Below are positions 1 to 7,968 of a stretch of 64,000 nucleotides of DNA, in pieces. The stretch lies in NCBI RefSeq assembly GCF_026191635.1, contig NZ_JAKRRW010000004.1, positions 1 to 64,000 on the forward strand. The letters run 5' to 3'. Both the position numbers and the translations under genes were made by a program. Source of the stretch: Photobacterium obscurum. GTDB lineage: Bacteria; Pseudomonadota; Gammaproteobacteria; Enterobacterales; Vibrionaceae. The notes below the pieces were generated by a model. That model did no database searches, had not been told where the DNA came from, and saw only the letters and a list, made by a program, of their open reading frames with translations. The first letter of the stretch is position 1, and each line of letters starts with the position of its first letter.

Positions 1-1
1 C

Positions 2-3000
2 TTCACCCTGAGTGAGGTAAGCAATGACTTTGTTGCTGACGATATAACTATTGAAAATGGTGTATTAAGTGATTTTACCGGTTCGGAGGCTAGTTACAGT
101 GCGACATTAACGCCATCCGATGACGGAACGGTAACAGTGGATGTGGCAAGAGGTGCCTTTACCGATATGGTTGGTAATGAAAGCATGGCCGCAAGCCAGG
201 TTACGGTTAGTTATGATGGTAAATCGCCTCAGCCGGTTATTTCAAGTAATGCGAACGCAATAACTAATGCTGACTTTGTTGCCGAGATTAACTTTGGTGA
301 GCCTGTTACGGGCTTTAGCCTAGATAAGATAACCGTCGTTAATGCTAGTTTGAGTGTTCTGGTGGACAAAATTGATGGGCAATATCAGGTTACCGTAACG
401 CCGAATAGTGATGGAATTGTGTCACTTGATGTGGCTGCCGGAAGTGTTACTGATAGCGTTGGAAATAGTAACCTGGCTGCCGAACGTTATAGTTTGGAAT
501 TTGATGGTTCCCGTCCTTATATTCAGCAGATGACTCCGGATGATGATGCCGGAAATGTTCAGCATAATGCTTCGCTGGCGTTGGTCTTTAATGAAAGCCT
601 CAGTGCCAGAGCAGGTAGTATCAGTATCTATGATGCTGCTGATGATAGCTTACTTGAAGCGATAGATCTGAGTAGCGAGCAGGTTGTTATTGATGGTGCG
701 AAGTTGTCTATCGTGCCTCTTGCTACATTTACCCCAACTCATAGCTATTACGTCCATATCTCTTCTGATGCCTTGTCTGACAAAGGTGGCAATACCTTCG
801 TCGGTATTGATGATTCAACCAGCTATAACTTTACTATCGGTAATAATGCACCTCAGGTTACAGGGGATACGGCAACGGTAGCAGAAGATAATAGTGTTGC
901 AATTGTTGTGCTGGATAATGACAGCGATAGCGACAGTGAAATAAACCTTGCCAGTGTTACCGTCACGACTCAGCCAGCTTTTGGCAGCACCAGTGTAAAT
1001 ACGGGAACAGGTGTGGTGACCTATTCTCCAAACGAGAACTTTGCAGGCACTGACAGTTTCTACTATCAGGTGGACGATGTGTATGGTGGTCAGTCAGAAG
1101 TGGCTAAGGTTACGGTTACTGTAACAGCTGTTGATGACTCTCCTGTTTCTGTTGCTGATGTGGCGTCAACAGACGAAGAGCGGTCTGTGCTTATCGATAT
1201 TCTCGCCAATGATACGGATCCTGATGAGGGTGATAGTGCAGACAGTAATACCTTGGCTATAGTGGGTCAGCCTAGTCACGGTAGTGTAACCATTGAAGAG
1301 GGGCAGATACGCTACAAACCGGATGAGAACTACATGGGTAGCGATGTCTTTACTTATACCGTACGAGATAGCAGCGGGCTGCTATCCAATGTCGCTGAAG
1401 TAAGGGTCAATATCGCGGGAGTTAATGATGCACCAATGACAGTTTCTGATGAAGCTGTTACCGATGAAGATACTGCAGTTGAGATTTCAGTGTTAGTTAA
1501 TGACAGTGATATTGACGGTACTGTGGATGTTGCAACCGTTGCGGTAATCCGTCAGCCGAACAGTGGTGCTGTAGGTGTATCTGAGCTCGGTGTGGTGAAC
1601 TATACGCCAAGGGCCAATTTCTATGGGCCGGATAGCTTTACTTATGTGGTGAAAGATAACGAGGGAGCGGTTTCAGAAGCAGCTACTGTGAGTTTGACCG
1701 TTAATAGCGTCAATGATGCACCTGTGGCGAATGATGACATTGCAACATTACTCGAAGACAGCACCCATTCAATCAATGTCTTGGGTAATGATGACGATGT
1801 TGATGGCCAGCTGAATAGCGGTAGTGTCACTGTTACCAGTCAACCGGATCAAGGTGACGTCAATGTTACCGAAAGCGGGGCGATTTTGTTTACGCCGGTT
1901 GGAAACTTTTATGGTGAGGATAGCTTTACCTATCAGGTTAGCGATGAGCTGGGTCAGGTATCGAATACGGCGACTGTTACGATCACTGTGCAATCGGTGA
2001 ATGATGTGCCGCTAGCTAACAATGATAGTGCTAGTACGTCTGAAGATAGCGCGATTACCATTGATGTTATTGTTAACGATAGCGATGTAGATGGCAGCTT
2101 GGATACCACGACATTGACTATCGGTAGCGCTCCGGCTAGCGGTACGTTGCGTGACAATGGTGACGGCACACTTACTTATACGCCGGATGAAAATAGCCAT
2201 GGCACTGACAGTTTCACTTACACTATCAGTGATAATGAAGGAGGCGTATCCAACATCGCGTCAGTGACTATTGAAGTTGAGGCGGTTAATGATGCGCCGA
2301 TGCTGTCAGGAACTCCGGCAACGGAAGTAGCTCAGGGGGATAGCTACAGCTTTATCCCTCAAGCTAGTGATATCGATGGTGACAATTTTACATTCAGCAT
2401 TAACAACCTTCCGGATTGGGCTGAGTTCGATTCCTTCGCGGGTACCTTGAGTGGCAGTCCCGGTAACGATGATGTGGGCACTTATTCTAACATTGTGATT
2501 AGTGTGAGCGACGGAGACGAGACTGTGTCCCTTCCCGCTTTTGCAATAACCGTCACCAATGTGAATGATGCTCCGACGATCGATGGTACGCCGTCGACAC
2601 AAGTCGATGAAGATAGCCGCTATTCATTTACGCCAATAGCGGCAGATGTTGATGATGACACTTTGACCTTTAATATTGCCAATAAGCCTGATTGGGCAAG
2701 TTTTGATACTAAGACCGGTATGCTTACTGGTACTCCGACTAACAGTGATGTTGGTTTGTCGAGTGGCATTGTTATCACTGTTACTGATGGTGAAGAAAGT
2801 GTCTCTCTGTCAGCATTTAGCATTACAGTTACTAACGTAAATGATACTCCTGTTGGTGAATCATTGACCGTCAGTGTTGCTGAAGATAATAGTGTCATGC
2901 TTGCACCAAATCTGCTGGATATTGATGGTGATACGCTTGGACTTCTTGTGACGGCTTCTCCGATGCACGGTTCTCTGGAAAGTAATGGGTTGGGCTGGCG

Positions 3001-6000
3001 TTATACACCGCAAACGAACTATTTTGGGGATGATGAATTTAGCTATCAGGTAACGGATGATCAGTCAGTATCGACCACCTACTCGGTGGCGATTACCGTT
3101 ACTTCGGTCAATGATATTCCGGTCGCTGTGGACGACAGTTTTGTGGTGACGGCAAATAGCAGCGGCAGTTACTTGCTGGATGTACTGAGCAATGATACTG
3201 ATGTCGACAATGATGGTTTGCAGCTTGAGTGGGTCAGCGCCGAGTGGGGAGCTGCCGCTATTCAAAACGGTACAGTGCTGTTTACCGCCCAGGAAAGCGG
3301 AACGTTAACACTGGGTTATAGCATCACAGATGGCAACGGTGGGAGTGATACCGGTCAGGTTCGGTTGACGATAGAAAGTGATGCTTTGCAGCCACCTAAG
3401 ATCACGCCTCCGGAAGATGTGGAGCTTAATGCTACGGCGCTGTTTACCAAGGTTGATCTTGGTGTTGCAACAGCTCGTGACAGCAACGGCAATGCTTTAC
3501 CGGTTTCATTGGTTGATAACCAGACTTTCTTTAAACCGGGTAATAACATCGCGTACTGGCGCGCCGAAGACTCTCAGGGGAATATAGCAGAAGCAAGCCA
3601 GAAAGTGACAGTTCACCCACTGGTGACAATTGCTAAAGACAGCGAAACGACGGAGGGGACTTCGCATAATGTGAAGGTATTCCTCAATGGTAAGCCGCCT
3701 AATTACCCTGTCGTTATTCCCTATACCGTATCTGGTACCAGTGACCAAAGCGACCATGACTTACTGAGTGGTAATGTGGTGATCAATAGCGGTATGGCCG
3801 GCAAGATCCAGTTCAGCATATTTGAAGACCTGGATGTGGAGGGGAAGGAAACTCTGATTATTACCTTAGGCCAGGACGTCAATCTGGGAAGTAAAACAGA
3901 GTATACACTGACAATCAATGAACAAAATGTCGCACCGAAGGTGGCGATATCTGTCGTCCAGCAATCAGAGCAGCGACAGCTTATTGAGAGTAGTGACGAG
4001 CTTGTTACTGTCATAGCTCAGGTGACCGATGCTAATACAGGCGATAGCCATGATTACCAATGGACGAATGAGGGCTCTCTGCTGGTGGACACGAGTTCGG
4101 ATCCTGAGCAGTTTGTATTCTCGCCAGCTCAGCTTAGTCCTGGTATCTACCTTCTCAAGTTGGTGGTAACAGATAATGCAAGTGAGCCGCTGTCGGTATC
4201 GACGGATATCTACATTGAGGTGATTGAGCAGCTCGCTGTATTGGGCAGTGAAGATACCGATGGTGACTTGATCCCTGATAATCAGGAAGGATTCTCGGAC
4301 GCCGACAATGATGGTATTCCAGATTATCAGGATGCCATCAGTGAGTGTAATGTCATACAGGAGCAAGCCATTGAATCAGGACGTTACCTTGTTGAAGGAG
4401 ACCCTGGGGTTTGCTTGCGCAAAGGGGTAACCCTGGCGGGCAATGCAACTGGCGGCGCCCAGCTGCTTGAAAGTGAGATTTCGGCCAAGCTTGGGGATGA
4501 TTCTGAGGCGAATAATATCGGCGGCATCTTTGATTTTGTTGCTTATGGTTTGCCTCAGATAGGGCAGAGTTATCAGGTTGTTTTCCCTCAACGCCTCCCT
4601 ATCCCAGCGAATGCTGTATATCGAAAATTCAGACAAGAAATGGGTTGGGTTGATTTTGTGGTTGATGCACATAACTCACTCTCTTCAACTCAAGGTGAGG
4701 CGGGGTATTGTCCTCCCCCTGGCGATAGTAGCTGGAACATTGGTCTGACAGAAGGCCATTGGTGTGTGCAAGTGACGATACAGGATGGTGGCCCGAACGA
4801 TGATGACGGAATTGCTAACGGTAGCGTTATTGATCCTAGCGGTGTTGCTGCGAGAGCCAGTGAGAACACCTTGCCAGTTGCCCAGAATGATACTGTCACA
4901 TTAAGCCGAAATAGCAGTGCAATGATCGATGTTCTTGCCAATGACAGCGATGCTGATGGTGATGTAATCGACATCGCTAACGCAACTGCGGATTTCGGTG
5001 CCGTTGTCATAGAAAACAATCAGCTGAATTATACTGCGGAGGATACATTTTATGGTGTTGCAACTGTCAGTTACAGCATTACGGATAATAGTGGTGGTAC
5101 CGGTTTTGCGAAGGTCACTATAAATGTAGTGAATAGCTTGTCACCGGTAGCCGTGGATGATCAGGCTGCCACAGATGATCAAACCGTCCTGGTTATTAAT
5201 GTGCTGGGCAACGACAGTGATCCGGACGGTGACAGCCTGACAGTTGTTGCTGCAGAGGCTCAGAGCGGCCAGGTGAGCATCAATACAGATCAAACGCTAA
5301 CCTATGTGCCTAAAGAGGGCTTTGAAGGCATTGATACAATAAGCTATCGCATTCGTGACCTGAACGGGTTGGAAGCAACGGCCGTGATCAAAGTACAGAT
5401 CAGCTTGAAGCGCTCTGTTGTGATTGAAAACGAGGCCGGTGGAGGCTTAGGAGGAGGTATCGTCATGTTACTGGCACTGTTGGGCTTTGTCCGTCGTTAC
5501 AACCGAAAACGCTGGCTGGGGGTGTTGTTTTTTCTGAGTTTTCATAGCCAGGCCGACTGGTTTATTGAGTCAGATTTAGGTATTAGTAATGCCCATGAAA
5601 GTTCAGAAGTGAAGGCTGATGCTGTAACGGATTTTGATGATTCCGACTTCTACTGGACGCTAGGTCTCGGTTATGAGTTTAGTCCGGATTGGAAGCTGAC
5701 GGTACGCTATATTGATCAGGGGAAAGGTAGTGCTACGCTTCGTAATAGTACGGCTTCTGCGGAGGAGTATCATCAGAGTGTTACCCGAGTTACTCCTGTT
5801 CTGGTCAGTGGTGTGGGGCTTGATATTGGCTATTCGATCTGGCAGATAGATGCCTTCAATGTGGCCGTAAATATAGGTGGGATGAACTGGGAGGCGGATT
5901 TTGAGAGTACCTATCAAGGAAATACAATCAAATCCGATGATGATGGCATTGACCCTTACCTAGGGGTTGAGCTCGGCTATGACATTAATAGAAATTGGGT

Positions 6001-6097
6001 GATAGGACTGGGGGCGACTCGGTATTTTATCGATGCTAATAATGTCGATAGTTTTGCCCTGAAGTTGAAATACCGCTTTTACGAAGGGGAAAACTAG
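2..6097 (+). CDS. Giant tandem-repeat (tandem-95/cadherin-like) surface protein with C-terminal barrel, 5' partial
   Basis: The reading frame is open from base 2, so the gene starts upstream; about 2030 residues are visible. In order (numbered from the Met at 137) it has bacterial Ig-like repeats, about five tandem-95 repeats (about 235-740) with the VND-P...EDS...NDxDxDG pattern, two dystroglycan/cadherin-like repeats, further tandem-95 units, a Calx-beta-like stretch, a thrombospondin-3-like DxDxDG calcium segment (about 1375-1400), a choice-of-anchor-U-like module and two more tandem-95 units. A GlyGly-CTERM-like motif follows at 1768-1795 (Gly run, hydrophobic helix, Arg/Lys cluster). Translation continues into a signal-peptide-like helix and a barrel of about 180 residues ending in aromatic strands. 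Likely role is a secreted or surface adhesin; that role is inferred from the repeats. The terminal fusion is unusual. Confidence 0.85.
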   Translation, partial: FTLSEVSNDFVADDITIENGVLSDFTGSEASYSATLTPSDDGTVTVDVARGAFTDMVGNESMAASQVTVSYDGKSPQPVISSNANAITNADFVAEINFGEPVTGFSLDKITVVNASLSVLVDKIDGQYQVTVTPNSDGIVSLDVAAGSVTDSVGNSNLAAERYSLEFDGSRPYIQQMTPDDDAGNVQHNASLALVFNESLSARAGSISIYDAADDSLLEAIDLSSEQVVIDGAKLSIVPLATFTPTHSYYVHISSDALSDKGGNTFVGIDDSTSYNFTIGNNAPQVTGDTATVAEDNSVAIVVLDNDSDSDSEINLASVTVTTQPAFGSTSVNTGTGVVTYSPNENFAGTDSFYYQVDDVYGGQSEVAKVTVTVTAVDDSPVSVADVASTDEERSVLIDILANDTDPDEGDSADSNTLAIVGQPSHGSVTIEEGQIRYKPDENYMGSDVFTYTVRDSSGLLSNVAEVRVNIAGVNDAPMTVSDEAVTDEDTAVEISVLVNDSDIDGTVDVATVAVIRQPNSGAVGVSELGVVNYTPRANFYGPDSFTYVVKDNEGAVSEAATVSLTVNSVNDAPVANDDIATLLEDSTHSINVLGNDDDVDGQLNSGSVTVTSQPDQGDVNVTESGAILFTPVGNFYGEDSFTYQVSDELGQVSNTATVTITVQSVNDVPLANNDSASTSEDSAITIDVIVNDSDVDGSLDTTTLTIGSAPASGTLRDNGDGTLTYTPDENSHGTDSFTYTISDNEGGVSNIASVTIEVEAVNDAPMLSGTPATEVAQGDSYSFIPQASDIDGDNFTFSINNLPDWAEFDSFAGTLSGSPGNDDVGTYSNIVISVSDGDETVSLPAFAITVTNVNDAPTIDGTPSTQVDEDSRYSFTPIAADVDDDTLTFNIANKPDWASFDTKTGMLTGTPTNSDVGLSSGIVITVTDGEESVSLSAFSITVTNVNDTPVGESLTVSVAEDNSVMLAPNLLDIDGDTLGLLVTASPMHGSLESNGLGWRYTPQTNYFGDDEFSYQVTDDQSVSTTYSVAITVTSVNDIPVAVDDSFVVTANSSGSYLLDVLSNDTDVDNDGLQLEWVSAEWGAAAIQNGTVLFTAQESGTLTLGYSITDGNGGSDTGQVRLTIESDALQPPKITPPEDVELNATALFTKVDLGVATARDSNGNALPVSLVDNQTFFKPGNNIAYWRAEDSQGNIAEASQKVTVHPLVTIAKDSETTEGTSHNVKVFLNGKPPNYPVVIPYTVSGTSDQSDHDLLSGNVVINSGMAGKIQFSIFEDLDVEGKETLIITLGQDVNLGSKTEYTLTINEQNVAPKVAISVVQQSEQRQLIESSDELVTVIAQVTDANTGDSHDYQWTNEGSLLVDTSSDPEQFVFSPAQLSPGIYLLKLVVTDNASEPLSVSTDIYIEVIEQLAVLGSEDTDGDLIPDNQEGFSDADNDGIPDYQDAISECNVIQEQAIESGRYLVEGDPGVCLRKGVTLAGNATGGAQLLESEISAKLGDDSEANNIGGIFDFVAYGLPQIGQSYQVVFPQRLPIPANAVYRKFRQEMGWVDFVVDAHNSLSSTQGEAGYCPPPGDSSWNIGLTEGHWCVQVTIQDGGPNDDDGIANGSVIDPSGVAARASENTLPVAQNDTVTLSRNSSAMIDVLANDSDADGDVIDIANATADFGAVVIENNQLNYTAEDTFYGVATVSYSITDNSGGTGFAKVTINVVNSLSPVAVDDQAATDDQTVLVINVLGNDSDPDGDSLTVVAAEAQSGQVSINTDQTLTYVPKEGFEGIDTISYRIRDLNGLEATAVIKVQISLKRSVVIENEAGGGLGGGIVMLLALLGFVRRYNRKRWLGVLFFLSFHSQADWFIESDLGISNAHESSEVKADAVTDFDDSDFYWTLGLGYEFSPDWKLTVRYIDQGKGSATLRNSTASAEEYHQSVTRVTPVLVSGVGLDIGYSIWQIDAFNVAVNIGGMNWEADFESTYQGNTIKSDDDGIDPYLGVELGYDINRNWVIGLGATRYFIDANNVDSFALKLKYRFYEGEN

Positions 6098-6110
6098 TCT
6101 TATAGAGGCT

Positions 6111-6137
6111 AACTTCAGCGCAGAGAAGTTGTTTTTG
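6111..6137 (+). terminator. Weak rho-independent terminator after the giant surface protein
   Basis: AACTTC at 6111-6116 pairs with GAAGTT at 6125-6130 and is followed by GTTTTTGTT. It lies 14 bases after the stop codon. The stem is only six pairs, so it is a weak call. Confidence 0.4.
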
Positions 6138-6178
6138 TTCAACCTTTAACCGGTTGTTTGAAAGAGCGAAAAAACAGC

Positions 6179-6207
6179 TTTACAAGTTTCGGATAGCCCC
6201 GTATTAT
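6179..6207 (+). promoter_or_regulatory. Sigma-70 promoter of the tRNA pair
   Basis: TTTACA at 6179-6184 and TATTAT at 6202-6207 are separated by 17 bases and followed by a GC-rich discriminator (CGCCGC). This is the usual arrangement for stable-RNA promoters, and the first tRNA base is 13 bases past the -10 box. Confidence 0.7.
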
Positions 6208-6220
6208 TCGCCGCACTTAC

Positions 6221-6311
6221 GGAGAGATGGCTGAGTGGTTGAAAGCACCGGTCTTGAAAACCGGCATACGTTTGTAGCGTATCTAGGGTTCAAATCCCTA
6301 TCTCTCCGCCA
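6221..6311 (+). tRNA. tRNA-Ser (anticodon UGA)
   Basis: 91 bases including an encoded CCA. The acceptor stem pairs GGAGAGA with TCTCTCC. The anticodon loop CTTGAAA sits between CCGGT and ACCGG, giving anticodon TGA. A long variable arm follows, as expected for class II tRNA-Ser, and the T loop is GGTTCAAATCC. It reads serine UCN codons. Confidence 0.97.
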
Positions 6312-6353
6312 TATTCTAGAAGTTTGATTTAGTATTGAGCTTCACAAAGAATT

Positions 6354-6430
6354 GGAGCGGTAGTTCAGTTGGTTAGAATACCGGCCTGTCACGCCGGGGG
6401 TCGCGGGTTCGAGTCCCGTCCGCTCCGCCA
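6354..6430 (+). tRNA. tRNA-Asp (anticodon GUC)
   Basis: 77 bases including an encoded CCA. The acceptor stem pairs GGAGCGG with CCGCTCC. The anticodon arm GGCCTGTCACGCC gives GTC, and the T arm is GCGGGTTCGAGTCCCGT. It lies 42 bases after tRNA-Ser with no promoter between, so the two are probably cotranscribed. Confidence 0.97.
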
Positions 6431-6439
6431 ATGATTTAA

Positions 6440-6466
6440 GCCTGATGCGAAAGCATCAGGCTTTTT
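6440..6466 (+). terminator. Rho-independent terminator of the tRNA transcript
   Basis: GCCTGATGC and GCATCAGGC form a perfect nine-pair stem closed by a GAAA tetraloop and followed by TTTTT. It begins ten bases after the CCA of tRNA-Asp. Confidence 0.9.
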
Positions 6467-6542
6467 CATTTTTAACGCTCCCGAAAGTGCTGCGCACTTT
6501 TTCGCGGAACTAGGCGTCCCCGCCGGAATGCCGGACCATCAA

Positions 6543-6559
6543 GTCCGTCCGCTCCGCCA
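6543..6559 (+). pseudogene. tRNA-Asp 3'-end remnant, copy 1
   Basis: The bases reproduce the 3' half of the tRNA-Asp T arm, acceptor strand and CCA (...GTCCGTCCGCTCCGCCA), with one C missing from the T stem. No 5' acceptor strand, D arm or anticodon arm can be paired upstream, so it cannot fold as a tRNA. It is followed by CTACAA and a terminator. Confidence 0.6.
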
Positions 6560-6568
6560 CTACAACGA

Positions 6569-6597
6569 AGGCTCAGTCGAAAGACTGGGCCTTTTTT
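6569..6597 (+). terminator. Terminator behind tRNA remnant 1
   Basis: AGGCTCAGTC and GACTGGGCCT form a stem with one G-T pair and a GAAA loop, followed by a T run. The design matches the terminator behind the intact tRNA-Asp, although the stem sequence differs. Confidence 0.8.
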
Positions 6598-6654
6598 GTC
6601 TTTGAATCGCGACCAGAGCCCTTCGCTCTCTAGGTCTCGGCACTGGCCGTGCGC

Positions 6655-6677
6655 GTTGAGTCCCAGCCGCTCCGCCA
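6655..6677 (+). pseudogene. tRNA-Asp 3'-end remnant, copy 2
   Basis: A second copy of the tRNA 3' end (GAGTCCCAGCCGCTCCGCCA). It differs from the intact tRNA-Asp mainly in the T stem and is again followed by CTACAA. Upstream sequence does not give a tRNA cloverleaf. Confidence 0.6.
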
Positions 6678-6686
6678 CTACAAACT

Positions 6687-6720
6687 AAGCCTTAGCAGAA
6701 ATGCTGGCTGGGGCTTTTTT
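6687..6720 (+). terminator. Terminator behind tRNA remnant 2
   Basis: An imperfect stem (AGCC-TTAGCA against TGCTGGCT) with a GAAA loop, ending GGGGCTTTTTT. It is the third [tRNA 3' end + terminator] unit in a row. Confidence 0.6.
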
Positions 6721-7132
6721 ATTCGTTGAATTCAGGGGAGGGGCCTTGCGATCGAATAAGTTATCATCGATAAGCCGACCTCAACAGCGTGCAAATGCAG
6801 TTATGGTTCTGAAGCTAAACTGACAGATCAATAGCCTCAGGTTGTGGGTGTTATAAGATGTGGTAGTAGGTTGGCTGAGCTAAAAAGGAGCTATGTCACT
6901 CATCGTGTTTTTTTCGTTATGCCTTTAAGTTTGATTCGGCTGTTTTTTATACAAATCAGAAGGGCTTAGTTAAACTTTTTTATATGTAAATTACGGAACA
7001 CATCACACAGTAGGCGTCATAATTTTGACGATCTTGAGGGCTATTTCCTGCTTTTTCCCGAAATAACGACGCATTATTCTATTTTTCATCCATTTCTTTC
7101 AATAATTTCTGCAAGAACCATATCGTTTTTTT
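6721..7132. other. Intergenic, no gene seen
   Basis: AT-rich spacer between the tRNA remnants and the response-regulator leader. I found no ORF with a convincing ribosome binding site and no structured RNA I can name. Confidence 0.5.
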
Positions 7133-7165
7133 AATCAATCTTGATTTACAAGCAAAAAAAATCAA
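7133..7165. promoter_or_regulatory. Three AATCAA/TTGATT half-sites upstream of the response regulator
   Basis: AATCAA at 7133-7138 and TTGATT at 7141-7146 form an inverted repeat, and a further AATCAA lies at 7160-7165. They sit 60-95 bases before the ATG at 7226. A plausible autoregulatory operator, but this is inference from symmetry only. Confidence 0.35.
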
Positions 7166-7225
7166 GTAACATACGCGCGGTAATGTACGTTGTTCGATTG
7201 ATATTCTATGTAAGATCAGTGAATT

Positions 7226-7942
7226 ATGAAAATAGTATTAGTGGAAGATGACCTAAGCCTTCGAGCTCAGCATGAAAGTTACCTGACACAGCATGGATAC
7301 GAGGTACTGATTACGGAACAATCATCGGCTGCAGAATTGATAACTGCAACCGACCCTGAGTTAGTTATTATTGGGCTGAACAAGCTTGGAAGTGATGGAT
7401 TGGGCTTATGTCGACAGATTAGGCCATTTGTTTCTAGTAAAATCTTGTTTTTAACCGCGTGTGACGATGATATCGAGCATGTTGCGGCTTTAGAGCTCGG
7501 TGCCGACGATTTTATTCAAAAGCCGATTTCGCTTAGGGTTTTGTTGGCGCGGATCAGAATGCTCACCCGCCGCCAACCCGTTGAGAGTGATGACAATCAG
7601 TCGAGCAACCAAAAGAACATGCAACTCCATTGCGAACAATTAACTTGTGGCAATTTGAAGCTCGATAAGAAACGTAAAAGTTGTGTGTTGGCTGAACAGT
7701 CCGTTTTGTTGACTGCCAGCGAGTTCGATTTACTGTGGCTACTGGCGTCTAAAGCGGACGAAGTGCTGTCTCGTGAGTTTTTGGTCAAAGCGATTCGAGG
7801 CATTGAGTATGATGGCATCGATCGCACCATCGACAATAAGATTGTCACATTGCGTAAGAAACTTGGTGATACTCCGTCTTTGCCAAGGAAAATTATTACT
7901 GTCAGAAGTAAGGGATACTTGTTTTCGGCAGATAGATGGTAG
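7226..7942 (+). CDS. OmpR/PhoB-family response regulator lacking the phospho-acceptor Asp
   Basis: 238 residues: an N-terminal receiver domain (about 1-118) and a C-terminal winged-helix DNA-binding domain (about 140-236, ending KIITVRSKGYLFS). The acidic pair E7-D8-D9 and the receiver Lys (in FIQKP) are present. At the position of the phosphorylated Asp the sequence reads VIIGLNKLGSDG, with Gly50 instead of Asp. Phosphorylation in the normal way is therefore not possible, and no histidine kinase gene is adjacent. Only 26 bases separate it from the next gene, which may be in the same transcript. It is probably an atypical transcriptional regulator controlled by level, by ligand or by protein contact. 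Confidence 0.88.
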   Translation: MKIVLVEDDLSLRAQHESYLTQHGYEVLITEQSSAAELITATDPELVIIGLNKLGSDGLGLCRQIRPFVSSKILFLTACDDDIEHVAALELGADDFIQKPISLRVLLARIRMLTRRQPVESDDNQSSNQKNMQLHCEQLTCGNLKLDKKRKSCVLAEQSVLLTASEFDLLWLLASKADEVLSREFLVKAIRGIEYDGIDRTIDNKIVTLRKKLGDTPSLPRKIITVRSKGYLFSADRW

Positions 7943-7968
7943 TGATCGCGTTAATTTAGGACAAAAGC

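Noticed and set aside
850..2300. DNA repeats of about 300 bases resembling an array
   Set aside because: They are diverged coding repeats (tandem-95 domains), not CRISPR; there are no identical short repeats with spacers.
3965..4366. 133-codon minus-strand frame within the giant surface protein
   Set aside because: Antisense to obvious repeat-domain coding sequence; a by-product of codon bias.
6472..6678. 68-codon minus-strand frame
   Set aside because: It runs through tRNA remnants and terminators, with low-complexity basic residues, so not a gene.
6221..7225. Possible genomic island at the tRNA genes
   Set aside because: tRNA 3'-end fragments are present, but no integrase, phage gene or matching direct repeat flanks any insert within the window.
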